Shown in pieces: positions 39,850 to 49,048 of a DNA stretch of 64,000 nt; position 1 is the stretch's first letter, and the number at the start of each line of letters is the position of its first letter. Below the pieces are notes generated by a model that was not told the origin of the DNA, did no database searches, and worked only from the letters and a program-made list of their open reading frames with translations. This stretch comes from Photobacterium kishitanii (lineage in GTDB: Bacteria; Pseudomonadota; Gammaproteobacteria; Enterobacterales; Vibrionaceae): contig NZ_PYON01000004.1 in the NCBI RefSeq assembly GCF_003026355.1, forward strand, positions 62,001-126,000, in the 5' to 3' direction. The translations under genes were made by a program, and so were the position numbers.

Positions 39850-39944
39850 TGAGATTATCCTTCTAATTTAATGAGGCTAGGATAGAGGATGAAATCATCA
39901 TTTACAATAATAAATTATCGTTAATCGATAATTTATTATTACAA

Positions 39945-41558
39945 TTAAAGTACTCGATAACAATTTTTACCGTCGGCTTTAGCTTGGTAAAGTGCGGTAT
40001 CCACCTGTTGGAAAAAATCACAATAGGTGGTTTTTTTCGATGGAATAATGGTACTAACACCAATACTAATAGTGACAACCGCGGGGGTCTTATCATTAGA
40101 TGTCAAACTTGGAAAAGGCAGAGCTAGTTGATGAATGGCATCAATCAGACGTTTTGCATTCTCAATCGCTGCTTGTTGATCTTGTCCTGGCAGTAAGAGT
40201 ACAAACTCTTCACCGCCATAGCGTGCAAACAATGTTCCTGCTCGACGTTCAACTTTTGAAAGCGAAGTAGCAATGGTTTTTAAGCATTGATCACCAGCGG
40301 CATGGCCGAGTTTATCGTTATAAGTTTTAAAGTTATCAATATCGAGTATAAGTAATGATATTGGTAGTGCGAGTCGACTCGCTCGTCGCCATTCTGTAAC
40401 GACTGTTTCATCAAATACACGTCGGTTAGCTATATTAGTTAAAGAATCGATACGCGATAATTTTTGTAGTTGTTCATTGGCTTTATTGAGTGCTTCAGTA
40501 CGACTTTGTACGCGTTGTTCTAAATCATGATTGAGTTGTATTAGGTTATCAGCTGCTTGCAGTCGCAAGATATGTTGGGAAACAATAAAACCATATTGCT
40601 TTAGGAGTTGGTGGTGATAATTACGTAATGGTTGTCCAGTCAGTAAATTATCGCAAGCAATCCATCCTATCGGAGTATCTTCGTCCCATAAAGCAATATA
40701 GGCACTCCAACCAAAGCCGATTTGTTTTAAATCATGAAATAATGGTGTATTTTCTTGGAACGCAATATATTCTTTATCTTTTAACGTCTTAGATGCATAC
40801 CATTGATTAGGAATAGGTGAGCTAAAATAAAATTCATCCACTGTCTCACCATCAATATCGGTGCCAAATGTTCCATGCATGTTTTGTTGTTCATCAAATA
40901 AAAAAATAGCCATTCTATCGATATGAAGTTGTTTCTTACCTTCATCAATAGCGATAAATAGCATGTCTCTCATTGAACTGCAGCGCCATAACTGAAAAGA
41001 AATATCATGCATACTTTGGAGTTGGTTCAGTAATGCTTGTTGCTGCTCTTTCGTTGAAAGTAATTCTTTCTCTGTATTCATTCGACTGAGGCTATGATGT
41101 TTAGTTGTCTGTTTTTCTAAGCTAGTTTTAATTTCAGTGGCAAGTAATGATGCCACTATCGCGAGGTGTTTAGGGACGAGATGAGATGTTAATGGCACCG
41201 CAATGGTCAGATGCCCAATAATGACTGAACGGTGTTTCAGTGGTATTAAGACATAGCGATAATTAGGTAATATATCAATAGAAGCGGTCGTTTTATTAGC
41301 GTAATAATGAATATTTTTATAATAGTGTTCATTTTTTTGCGTTGTTGCTATTGGTGGAAAATGATATTGGATCCCTTTTGAGTTGAGATCTAATAATAAT
41401 TTCCACTCATTGTTATATTTAATAATGAGTTGAAGATGATTAACGCTAAAAAACTGAATAAGATTGCGGCAGATTAATTCACAAATAGTTCTGAGACTAT
41501 GAGCGTTACTACATTGTTTAGCGATTGTTTGGTAGAAAAGTGCAACCTGTTCGTTCAT
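39945..41558 (-). CDS. Diguanylate cyclase with GAF-type sensor domains
   Basis: 537 residues. C-terminal GGDEF domain from about residue 370 with active site RYGGEEFVLLLPGQ, preceded by a coiled coil (NHDLEQRVQSRTEALNKANEQLQKLSRIDSLTNIANRR). Upstream are two predicted GAF-like sensor regions (residues ~20-160 and ~190-350). No transmembrane segment, so it should be a cytoplasmic maker of cyclic di-GMP; the signal is unknown. No inhibitory RxxD site is obvious in the usual position; RVFD precedes the active site region but cannot be tested by eye. Confidence 0.85.
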   Translation of the reverse strand: MNEQVALFYQTIAKQCSNAHSLRTICELICRNLIQFFSVNHLQLIIKYNNEWKLLLDLNSKGIQYHFPPIATTQKNEHYYKNIHYYANKTTASIDILPNYRYVLIPLKHRSVIIGHLTIAVPLTSHLVPKHLAIVASLLATEIKTSLEKQTTKHHSLSRMNTEKELLSTKEQQQALLNQLQSMHDISFQLWRCSSMRDMLFIAIDEGKKQLHIDRMAIFLFDEQQNMHGTFGTDIDGETVDEFYFSSPIPNQWYASKTLKDKEYIAFQENTPLFHDLKQIGFGWSAYIALWDEDTPIGWIACDNLLTGQPLRNYHHQLLKQYGFIVSQHILRLQAADNLIQLNHDLEQRVQSRTEALNKANEQLQKLSRIDSLTNIANRRVFDETVVTEWRRASRLALPISLLILDIDNFKTYNDKLGHAAGDQCLKTIATSLSKVERRAGTLFARYGGEEFVLLLPGQDQQAAIENAKRLIDAIHQLALPFPSLTSNDKTPAVVTISIGVSTIIPSKKTTYCDFFQQVDTALYQAKADGKNCYRVL

Positions 41559-41809
41559 TAATACTCTATTCCATGAGTCTGTTTGCGAGTGGCATGCTAT
41601 TGTTAACTATTCCCTTAAAAATTAGCAAGATATATACCACAAGTTAGTGATATCTTCTTTTTTACACTAAAAAGTGAGATCTAGCGCATATTCATTATAG
41701 TCATTATTCCCATTAATTTTACAGTTTAGCATGATGGAAATTACCTATTTTTATTATATTGAATCAAAATTGAGCGACATAGTATTCGTGCTATAAAGGG
41801 GGCGCGAAG

Positions 41810-42079
41810 ATGAAGATAATAATATTAGTGGTGATAATTTATCTTAGTCTATTGAGTGGGTGTAGTAGTCGCCATCAACAATTAGCTGAACTGGGTTTTG
41901 AGCGAGCTTATCTCGATGGTTACCAAGATGGTTGCTATAGCCGCTCTGTGGCAGGTATCACTCATCAAGAAGGGTTTCGACGTGATCCTGAACGTTCAAT
42001 AACAGTGAATAAATATCGCCGTGGTTGGCAGGATGGATTTGAACATTGCTATGCTGATGATCGTGATAACTATCTTTAG
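41810..42079 (+). CDS. Small putative lipoprotein with duplicated G-x-x-D-G motif
   Basis: 89 residues. Signal and lipobox MKIIILVVIIYLSLLSGC, then a short mature part with two similar units: LDGYQDGCYSRS and RRGWQDGFEHCYAD, each with G-(Y/W)-Q-D-G followed by a Cys. The cysteines may pair. I know no named family. Lipid-anchored by the lipobox; location inner or outer membrane not clear. GGGGGC and AAG precede the ATG. Alone between a GGDEF gene and yejM. Confidence 0.65.
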   Translation: MKIIILVVIIYLSLLSGCSSRHQQLAELGFERAYLDGYQDGCYSRSVAGITHQEGFRRDPERSITVNKYRRGWQDGFEHCYADDRDNYL

Positions 42080-42110
42080 TTTAGATAGCCTTTAATTCGT
42101 CCAGATAAAC

Positions 42111-42136
42111 AAAAAGCAGCTTGAAAGCTGCTTTTT
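42111..42136. terminator. Bidirectional terminator between the small lipoprotein and yejM
   Basis: AAAAAGCAGCTT pairs with AGCTGCTTTTT around GAA (one mismatch zone at the loop); A and T arms on both sides. Confidence 0.8.
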
Positions 42137-42154
42137 GATAAATATTATTAGCTG

Positions 42155-44023
42155 TTAATCATTACTACTATTGGGTACGTAGAAACGTTTTAATTCGTGC
42201 ATAACTTGCATTAATGTTGAAAGCTTAGGCTTATCTTGATCCATTAATTGATAGTTATCATTATAAACACGATAGTTACCATATTTATCGACGACAGTTG
42301 TGGTACCTTTTTGAATCACAACAATGTCATTATTATTACCAGCTAAGATCCAACGGCGATCACTGTCATTATCAAACAGACTAATTCCTGAACTGTAATT
42401 TGATGGTTTAGAAGCGACATTGAATAATGATTCCATCAATGTTGGTACTAAATCAAGATTACTCGTTGGGCGGGTAACAATTTGAGCCTCATGCTGTGGC
42501 CAATGAATAATCATTGGTACTTTTATTTGATATTGGCTGTAATTACTGTCAGAACCCCAACTATTATTACCCGTTTCATTAAACTCAGTACCATGATTTG
42601 AGGTCACAACGATAATCGTATTATCCATCATGCCTTGAGCTTTTAGCTGTGCAAATACCTTACCTAAAATACCGTCAATATGATAAGCCGCATTACGGTA
42701 GCTATTTTTGAGTAATATACTAGAATTTACTTTTTTATCATGGAGTAGATTACTGCCCAAAGATGGTGTGAATTTGGTTGGGTAATCACTACTTTCTTCA
42801 TATTGGTCAACTGACGTTAGTTCAAGCAAGCTAAACCATGGGTCATTAACTTTTTGTTTTTCTAGCCAACGGTGCCAATCATTAAAGGCTAAGCGATCGC
42901 TCGGTGTGCGTTTGCCGTTATCGAGGTTATCAATTGTGGCCAGTTGAGTTTTAGAAAAAATAGCATCGCGGTAAATTGGCTGTTCGAAACCTTCGCCACT
43001 AAATAAACCAAAGTGATAGTCACGATTTTGCAATGTGTCTAATAGTAATGGTGATTTACCTTCTGCTCGAATACTGTTGGCATATCCACTAGGCAGGCCA
43101 TACAGTAAGCCAAACACACCGCTATTATTATTACTGGTACTGTAGTTATCAGTAAAATTAATATTATTATTAGCAAAAGCGGTAAGGTTTGGCATCGTGT
43201 CGGTGTTTACCATATCGCTACGTAAACTATCGACCATAATAATCATTAGATTTTGCTTGGTCCCTTTATCAATAAAACTAATTTTATCAATTGGGTAGCG
43301 CATCATTTCACTATTATTAATACCTTGCTGGACTTGACGCTTGGCATATTCTTGACGATCTAATAAGCCATGTTTTTCCATGAAGGTTTTTGCTGTCATA
43401 GGGTACGACAATGGAAAATTTGAGCGCTGCATTGTAACTGGGCGATATAGATTAGCATCCGCCCAGATATAAATAATGTGGCTACTTAGAAAGCATAAGC
43501 CAAACATGATAGCGATAGGGCCACCAACATTCTTACGGGTTAGCTTTCTAAGTTTACGCCAGATCCATTCTGAGAATATCATCTCTATGAGGAATATGAC
43601 GGGAACGACAATAAAGAGGTATTGCCAGCGTGTATTTAACTCTGTTTTTTCGCCACTTAATAATAAATCCCATACCAGTGGACTTAAATGTAAGTCAACA
43701 CTTTGGTATGCATAAGTATCGAGCAGTAGCGTGGTCAGTCCTACGGTTGAAACTAATACCGCAAACACTCGCATTAAGCGCTGTGAAGGGATAAGAAAAC
43801 TTGCAGGAAAGAGGATTAGTATATAAATACCAAAGACAAGAAAACCAAAATGTCCGATCCAGCTTAATCCTAGATACAGTTGTCCGATCGTTGTCGTCGG
43901 CCACTCTGAATAGATAATATAACGCGTGCCAAGTAGCATGGCTGCGATGATATTGAAAAAGCTAAACCAGTGTCCCCAACTAATTAGCTGGGAAACTTTG
44001 TCTTTGTATGTGCTGGCGACCAT
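42155..44023 (-). CDS. yejM: Inner-membrane sulfatase-like protein YejM (PbgA/LapC)
   Basis: 622 residues. Five N-terminal membrane segments (the first, KDKVSQLISWGHWFSFFNIIAAMLL, is close to E. coli YejM) and a periplasmic alkaline-phosphatase/sulfatase-like domain (LMIIMVDSLRSDMVNTDTMPNLTAFA; VVTSNHGTEFNE). YejM controls LpxC degradation and so lipopolysaccharide amount through LapB. A TTG three codons earlier is possible; ATG MVAST fits the E. coli start. yejL follows upstream by 54 bases; yejK is divergent. Confidence 0.93.
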   Translation of the reverse strand: MVASTYKDKVSQLISWGHWFSFFNIIAAMLLGTRYIIYSEWPTTTIGQLYLGLSWIGHFGFLVFGIYILILFPASFLIPSQRLMRVFAVLVSTVGLTTLLLDTYAYQSVDLHLSPLVWDLLLSGEKTELNTRWQYLFIVVPVIFLIEMIFSEWIWRKLRKLTRKNVGGPIAIMFGLCFLSSHIIYIWADANLYRPVTMQRSNFPLSYPMTAKTFMEKHGLLDRQEYAKRQVQQGINNSEMMRYPIDKISFIDKGTKQNLMIIMVDSLRSDMVNTDTMPNLTAFANNNINFTDNYSTSNNNSGVFGLLYGLPSGYANSIRAEGKSPLLLDTLQNRDYHFGLFSGEGFEQPIYRDAIFSKTQLATIDNLDNGKRTPSDRLAFNDWHRWLEKQKVNDPWFSLLELTSVDQYEESSDYPTKFTPSLGSNLLHDKKVNSSILLKNSYRNAAYHIDGILGKVFAQLKAQGMMDNTIIVVTSNHGTEFNETGNNSWGSDSNYSQYQIKVPMIIHWPQHEAQIVTRPTSNLDLVPTLMESLFNVASKPSNYSSGISLFDNDSDRRWILAGNNNDIVVIQKGTTTVVDKYGNYRVYNDNYQLMDQDKPKLSTLMQVMHELKRFYVPNSSND

Positions 44024-44077
44024 AAATGTCAATTCTTCTCAGTCTTCAATGCTATGTCTAACTTTAACAAGTCAAAC

Positions 44078-44296
44078 TTAATCTTTTTTAATTGAGGCCT
44101 GTAGTGCTTTTGCAAATTTTTGTGCAAGAACTTCACGTTGTGCAACAGGCACATTAGCATTGATAATATTAGTAGCAATATCACCAACAACCATAAGGGC
44201 TAATTCTGGTGATGTATTATGTTTGTCAAGAACATCGAACACATCATCAATGATTTGTTCAACTTTTTTAGTGCTGTATTTTGAGGTAATTGGCAT
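44078..44296 (-). CDS. yejL: YejL family protein (UPF0352)
   Basis: 72 residues, all helical. MPITSKYSTKKVEQIIDDVFDVLDKHNTSPELALMVVGDIATNIIN is close to E. coli YejL (75). Function unknown. It lies between yejM and yejK with the arrangement of enterics. Confidence 0.93.
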   Translation of the reverse strand: MPITSKYSTKKVEQIIDDVFDVLDKHNTSPELALMVVGDIATNIINANVPVAQREVLAQKFAKALQASIKKD

Positions 44297-44372
44297 AAGA
44301 AATCTTGTTTAATGTTTAGGATAACGACTTATGATAACCTAGAGTTCAGTTTTCCTGAAAACCTTTTCCATT

Positions 44373-45386
44373 ATGAGTCTTACACTTTCGAACGTCATTC
44401 TACACCAATTAGTAAAAAACGACCAAGATGAGCTAGAAATTCATCTTAGAAATCAAACTCTTGATAATGATTCTGCGACTGAGGATCTCGTTGCTGAATT
44501 ACATCGAATTTATAGCAGTAAGGGCACAAAAGGCTTTGCTCATTTTGCTGTAGATAGTGAGTTTGCGCATTGGTTAAAACAATTCCGTCAAGGAGAGCTA
44601 GATTTCCTGACATTTTCTAACCAGTCAGTGCAACGTTTACAAGCTGAATTAGCAAAATATCCGTTTGCTGAAGCGGGTACATTAGTAATGGCTGAATATC
44701 AGTCATTAGCGACCGATTATTTGTTTATTGGCATGTTACCGACTTGCCACAGTATGAAAGTGACCGATCAGCTAGGCATTAGCGCTACCGATTATCTTGA
44801 TATTAATAAGATGGATATTGTGGCACGGATTGATTTGTCATCATGGGAAACTAATCCTGAATCAACACGCTACCTAACTTTTGCTAAAGGACGAGTTGGC
44901 CGTAAAATTGCTGATTTCTTCCTCGATTTTATGCAAGCGGAAGTCGGTTTAGACGTAAAAGTTCAGAACCAAGTACTGATGCAAGCGGTAGAAGATTTCT
45001 GTGCAGATTCGCGCTTAGATAAAGAAGAAAAGCAGCAATATCGTAAACAAGTTTATGACTATTGTAATGGCCAACTTCAAGCGGGTGATGAAGTTACTGT
45101 AAAAGAATTGTCTGGTGAATTACCCGCTGCTGATGATGGCACTAATTTCTATGATTTTACCTCTAAACAAGGTTATGAATTAGAAGAAAGTTTTCCAGCT
45201 GATCGCACAGCAATGCGTAAATTGACCAAGTTTGTTGGTTCTGGCGGTGGTATGACGCTTAATTTTGACAGCATGCTGTTAGGTGAGCGTATTTTCTATG
45301 ATGCGGAAACCGATACTCTGACGATTAAAGGTACGCCACCTAATTTGAAAGACCAGTTATTACGTCGTTTAAATAGCGATAATTAA
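44373..45386 (+). CDS. yejK: Nucleoid-associated protein YejK (NdpA)
   Basis: 337 residues. Begins MSLTLSNVILHQLVKNDQDELEIHLRNQ, matching the NdpA family (E. coli YejK 335). Acidic and basic helical domains, including KGRVGRKIADFFLDFMQAEVGLDVKVQN, fit a nucleoid protein that binds DNA without strong sequence preference and affects topoisomerase IV activity. Diverges from yejL across a short region. Confidence 0.93.
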   Translation: MSLTLSNVILHQLVKNDQDELEIHLRNQTLDNDSATEDLVAELHRIYSSKGTKGFAHFAVDSEFAHWLKQFRQGELDFLTFSNQSVQRLQAELAKYPFAEAGTLVMAEYQSLATDYLFIGMLPTCHSMKVTDQLGISATDYLDINKMDIVARIDLSSWETNPESTRYLTFAKGRVGRKIADFFLDFMQAEVGLDVKVQNQVLMQAVEDFCADSRLDKEEKQQYRKQVYDYCNGQLQAGDEVTVKELSGELPAADDGTNFYDFTSKQGYELEESFPADRTAMRKLTKFVGSGGGMTLNFDSMLLGERIFYDAETDTLTIKGTPPNLKDQLLRRLNSDN

Positions 45387-45634
45387 TGCTAGCAGCTGAT
45401 GAGCTGCGTGATTGATGATCTTATAAGGCCACTGTGAAGTATGCACTCTATGATGAGGTATATTTGACGGTGGCTTTTTGTTATTTAGCGATCAACAACT
45501 GACATTATTATTGCTTAAGTTTATTTGTACATTGTTCTAAATTTATTCGAACAATGTATTAAAGTGTAATTAATAACCATCAGTATAAGCGCTATTATGA
45601 TTTTTGCCCATTAGGTTCTGATTTGGGCGTAAAT

Positions 45635-45648
45635 TTGATCTTTATCAT
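45635..45648 (+). promoter_or_regulatory. FNR-like site upstream of ygbA
   Basis: TTGAT-CTTT-ATCAT matches the FNR consensus TTGAT-N4-ATCAA except for the last base. It lies 18 bases before the first possible ATG and 36 before the second. Placement relative to a promoter is not shown by the sequence. Confidence 0.4.
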
Positions 45649-45666
45649 TGGCACTGCGCAAGATGG

Positions 45667-46053
45667 ATGGATAATGGCGCAACTATGATAGTTATTAACA
45701 ATCATTCAGTTCGTTCGCAGCGTGAACTGAATACAGTGAAAGCGATGATTCGCCTATATTGTAAAACGTTGCACCGTGGAGCCGTAATGTGCTCTGAATG
45801 TGAAAGTCTTATCGAGTATGTTGAAGAGAGAGTAACAGGTTGTCGTCTTGGTGAAGAGAAGCCAAGTTGTATGCATTGTATTGGGCATTGCTATCAATCT
45901 GCCAAGCGTCTTCAGATGATCCATGTTTTACGCTGGACATATCCGCGTTATTTTTGGCGTCATCCATTTCGGGCTATACAATTTAAGTTAGACAATTTAC
46001 GTAGTGTCCAAATGTCAGCCGATAAAGCTAATATTATCGCAAAAACGAGTTAA
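45667..46053 (+). CDS. ygbA: Nitrous oxide-stimulated promoter family protein (YgbA)
   Basis: 128 residues. TVKAMIRLYCKTLHRGAVMCSECESLIEYVEERVTGCRLGEEKPSCMHCIGHCYQSAKRLQMI has the cysteine pattern of the YgbA/nitrous-oxide-stimulated promoter family (E. coli YgbA, part of the NsrR regulon). The cysteines probably bind a metal. YgbA helps growth recovery after nitric oxide exposure in enterics; the role here is inferred. An FNR-like box lies upstream. ATG at 45685 is a second start candidate. Confidence 0.85.
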   Translation: MDNGATMIVINNHSVRSQRELNTVKAMIRLYCKTLHRGAVMCSECESLIEYVEERVTGCRLGEEKPSCMHCIGHCYQSAKRLQMIHVLRWTYPRYFWRHPFRAIQFKLDNLRSVQMSADKANIIAKTS

Positions 46054-46148
46054 ATCTCTATTTATTGAGTTAAACCGATATTGATTTAACCTAACAACTG
46101 AAATAGATTGTCCTTCCTTTGGTAATGCCATTAGCATTATTTAAAAGG

Positions 46149-46177
46149 AAAAAGGCTGCAGAAATGCAGCCTTTTTT
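46149..46177. terminator. Bidirectional terminator between ygbA and the M20 gene
   Basis: AAAAAGGCTGCA pairs with TGCAGCCTTTTT around GAAA, with T and A runs on both sides. Confidence 0.88.
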
Positions 46178-46195
46178 AATGTTTTTTATTGGTTA

Positions 46196-47317
46196 TTACT
46201 GAGCAATTTTCACGAGTACTTGTTGTAATAAACGGATACGAGGCTCAATAGATGCTAAATCTAACCATTCATCTTCACTATGAAAACCAGCACCAATAGG
46301 CCCTAAACCATCAAGCGTTGGAATACCTAATACTGCGGTTAGGTTTGCATCTGAACCACCACCAACAGCTTGCCAAGTAATATCAATCCCTAATTCTTTA
46401 CCGACTGCTTCTATTTGCGCCATTAACACTTTAGTTTGTGGGCTTGGTGTCATGGACGGCTTATGTGCTTCTCGCTCTGCAGTGATAACGACACCATCAA
46501 CAAACGGTGTTTCTGTTAATGCGCGAATTTTCGCATCAACAGCCGCATACTCATCGTTATCCCAGAAACGAACATCAACCACGACTTCGGCAAAATCAGG
46601 GACAATATTTGCGCCAGCGCCGCCACTTACAACACCTGCATTTAAGGTGGTGCCTGATTCAAAATCAGTCATCGTGTTGATCGCTAAAATCCAATGTGCC
46701 ATTTCAGTGATAGCACTGCGACCATTTTGTGGTTCATTACCCGCATGGGCTGCTTTACCGTGGAAGCTTAGACGGTAACGTGCCATGCCTTTACGTGCTT
46801 TAACCAATGAACCATCAGCACGTGCTGCTTCTGCGACTAAAACATGTTTAGCATTAATCGCAACGCTTTTTAGCCATGACTCGGAGTGCAGTGAACCTAT
46901 TTCTTCATCTGGGTTCATGCACACACAAATAGATAAAGTATCTAATGTTGTCGAATCAAGATCACGCAGTGCATAAACAACACTTAACAGGCCTGATTTC
47001 ATATCTGAAACACCAGGGCCATAAGCACGCTCATTATCGTGTGTCATCGGGCGAGCTGCCGCAGTACCGACAGGGAAAACGGTATCCATATGACCAATGA
47101 GCATCACATCAATATGATCTGCTTGTGGTTTATTACGTACTTCTAAACCCGTGCCAGCAATACCACAATCAATACGTTTAACATCCCAACCTAAATCAAG
47201 GTATTTTTGTGCCATGATCGAAGCAACGACTTCGATGCCATCAACGGTTAATGTGCCACAATCGAGATTAATAAGAGGACGTAGTTCTTCAAGATAATTA
47301 TTAAGAGAAAAAGACAT
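46196..47317 (-). CDS. M20 family metallopeptidase (carboxypeptidase G2 / CPG2-like)
   Basis: 373 residues. Metal ligands and catalysis: MLIGHMDTVFPVG (His-x-Asp), AYGPGVSDMKSGLLSVVYALRD (Asp), NPDEEIGSLHS (Glu-Glu) and FHSEDEWLDL (His). A dimerisation domain lies between, from about residue 175. Resembles carboxypeptidase G2 (glutamate carboxypeptidase). No signal peptide, so cytoplasmic. It follows yjiG by 86 bases on the same strand, which suggests that a peptide or acyl-amino acid taken up through YjiGH-like proteins is its substrate (inference). Confidence 0.85.
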   Translation of the reverse strand: MSFSLNNYLEELRPLINLDCGTLTVDGIEVVASIMAQKYLDLGWDVKRIDCGIAGTGLEVRNKPQADHIDVMLIGHMDTVFPVGTAAARPMTHDNERAYGPGVSDMKSGLLSVVYALRDLDSTTLDTLSICVCMNPDEEIGSLHSESWLKSVAINAKHVLVAEAARADGSLVKARKGMARYRLSFHGKAAHAGNEPQNGRSAITEMAHWILAINTMTDFESGTTLNAGVVSGGAGANIVPDFAEVVVDVRFWDNDEYAAVDAKIRALTETPFVDGVVITAEREAHKPSMTPSPQTKVLMAQIEAVGKELGIDITWQAVGGGSDANLTAVLGIPTLDGLGPIGAGFHSEDEWLDLASIEPRIRLLQQVLVKIAQ

Positions 47318-47403
47318 TTTAATGACTCCAGAGCTGTTTATGGCTCAGTGATAATAAACACAGAGTACGCACTACAACTAAGACGCTGTAGTACGTTAAA
47401 TTA

Positions 47404-47865
47404 TTACACTAATACATTCATTACGAACATCGCGGCAAAGGCATTGAGTACTGAAATTGCAATCATTACTGGAATATAACGACCTTCAGTACGGATAGGA
47501 CCCATAATACGGCCCATGTATTGAACCTGTGAGCCCATTAAGTAAATCGCAGGCGCTAGAATAGCAATGTGTTCGCCAGTAAGAATACCTTGGTCAAACA
47601 GAGTAATTACCACGCCTACAGCACCGCCCATTGACATCCATGCACCAATCAATACTGCTGCGGCTTCACCAGGAAGTCCAAATATCGCCATGATAGGTGA
47701 AAATAGGGTGCCCATCGCATCAAGTGCGCCAGTGATTTGCAGCGCTTTGATGATCACGAAAGCCATTAATACGTTAGGAACGGTTGAGGTTGTTGCAATT
47801 ACCCAACCTTTCTTTGCGCCTTCAACAAAAATATCAGTAACCATTGGTTTTTTTGTAATAGTCAT
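47404..47865 (-). CDS. yjiG: YjiG family membrane protein
   Basis: 153 residues with four to five membrane segments. FVEGAKKGWVIATTSTVPNVLMAFVIIKALQITGAL is the conserved Gate/SpmB-like start. YjiG and YjiH are always paired, and in E. coli the pair sits beside iadA (isoaspartyl dipeptidase), supporting a link to dipeptide metabolism. The ATG overlaps the yjiH stop by one base (TAATG). Confidence 0.88.
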   Translation of the reverse strand: MTITKKPMVTDIFVEGAKKGWVIATTSTVPNVLMAFVIIKALQITGALDAMGTLFSPIMAIFGLPGEAAAVLIGAWMSMGGAVGVVITLFDQGILTGEHIAILAPAIYLMGSQVQYMGRIMGPIRTEGRYIPVMIAISVLNAFAAMFVMNVLV

Positions 47866-48596
47866 TATGCGTTTTCCTGAGCAGCAGTCGTTGGTTTAGG
47901 GTCTTTATTTTCTTTGCCTTCGGTGATGTTTAAATACACGCGGAAAATGTTAGCCCCGACAAATTTGAAGATAAACATAATCGCAACGGCAAGACCGATA
48001 GAAGAACTTACTGCAGGTTCACCTGATGCTGTGGTTAATGTGAACAGCACGGCACCGGATGAGAAAAAGTTAACAATGGCAGCACCCGCTGAGAATTGGA
48101 ACATGGTGAAAATATCTGTCTCTCGTTTGGTTAAATGACCTTCATCATTTAATTGACGGGTCATTGCTGCTCCGGCATCGGTACTTTGTAGCGATGCAAT
48201 TAAGGCTAAGCCTGAGTTACCAGGAATACCCATTAATGGGCGCAGTAATGGGGTTAATAATTTGCGAGCTGCATCTAGCGCGCCGTAATGCTCAAGTACA
48301 TTGATCATACCTAAGGCAAACATTACGGTTGGGATTAACGTTAACGCAAAAATAAAGCCATCGCGTGCTCCACTACCGCCTTTACCACGGAATGAGGTTG
48401 ATGCTGCTTCAACACCTTCTGCAGTATCGTTTACCGAATAAACCACATTACCAAACGATCCATTTAACGTCGTGAAGTCAAATACGCCATACCATTGATT
48501 AGATTGCAGTGCTCCTGAAAAGAAAATGACAGCAAAAGCGAGGGCAAGATAGCTGCCGATGGTAACTTTACGGCCTTCTATTGCGTTGTTGCTCAT
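47865..48596 (-). CDS. yjiH: YjiH family membrane protein (nucleoside-recognition/Gate domain)
   Basis: 243 residues with six predicted membrane segments. ALTLIPTVMFALGMINVLEHYGALDAARKLLTPLLRPLMGIPGNSGLALIASLQSTDAGAAM is the Gate domain of the SpoIVD/SpmA-like family. It is the first gene of yjiH-yjiG-M20 peptidase on the minus strand. Function uncertain; a transport role is inferred from membrane topology and the peptidase neighbour. Confidence 0.88.
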   Translation of the reverse strand: MSNNAIEGRKVTIGSYLALAFAVIFFSGALQSNQWYGVFDFTTLNGSFGNVVYSVNDTAEGVEAASTSFRGKGGSGARDGFIFALTLIPTVMFALGMINVLEHYGALDAARKLLTPLLRPLMGIPGNSGLALIASLQSTDAGAAMTRQLNDEGHLTKRETDIFTMFQFSAGAAIVNFFSSGAVLFTLTTASGEPAVSSSIGLAVAIMFIFKFVGANIFRVYLNITEGKENKDPKPTTAAQENA

Positions 48597-48901
48597 AGAT
48601 ATATCCTTATAAAATAAAAAATGGTTTCACCAAATGAATGCCGATGATTATTTTGTGGCTATGTTTTCAAATTGTGCGTGTAGTGATTAATTCGGTAATA
48701 GCGGTATTTTCATTAAAAATGAATTTGTAATATTGATTGGGGTCAAGGTGTTGGATTGAAAAGTTAGTTTGATGAAATCGAAGTTTCATATTTGTGACCG
48801 ATATCGATATTGGCCGATATTTTGGGTCAATCTATACCTGCTATGAATGAGTCAGTGAAGGGAGTTACTGGTATTTAGTTGTTTATTAATAAATAAAAGA
48901 C

Positions 48902-48938
48902 TGCACCATTAGTGTGATATCAACAAAAAGTTGCACCA
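48902..48938 (+). promoter_or_regulatory. Two NtrC-type half sites upstream of urtA
   Basis: TGCACCA occurs at 48902 and again at 48932, exactly 30 bases (about three helical turns) apart in the same orientation. Each is the left half of the NtrC consensus TGCACCA-N3-TGGTGCA; the right halves are poor (GTGTGAT at the first, TCTATCA at the second). Confidence 0.45.
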
Positions 48939-49032
48939 TCTTCTATCAGTTTTAATATAAGAAAATCTAACGATGAAAAAATATATCATTATAAATTAGT
49001 GGCTTGAGAATTATTTGATTGTTTCTTATTTA

Positions 49033-49048
49033 TGGTATGCATATTGGA
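49033..49048 (+). promoter_or_regulatory. Sigma-54-like promoter for the urt-ure operon
   Basis: TGGTATGCATATTGGA follows the -24/-12 spacing (GG and the TTG element correctly spaced), with TGGC changed to TGGT and the -12 GC changed to GG. The start point would be near 49059, 23 bases before the urtA ATG, which puts the NtrC-like sites about 121-157 bases upstream, a normal enhancer distance. Confidence 0.4.

Noticed and set aside
49002-49023. Alternative sigma-54 promoter TGGCTTG-...-TTTGA
   Set aside because: The TGGC start is good but the -12 element is not at the required spacing; the element at 49033-49048 fits better.
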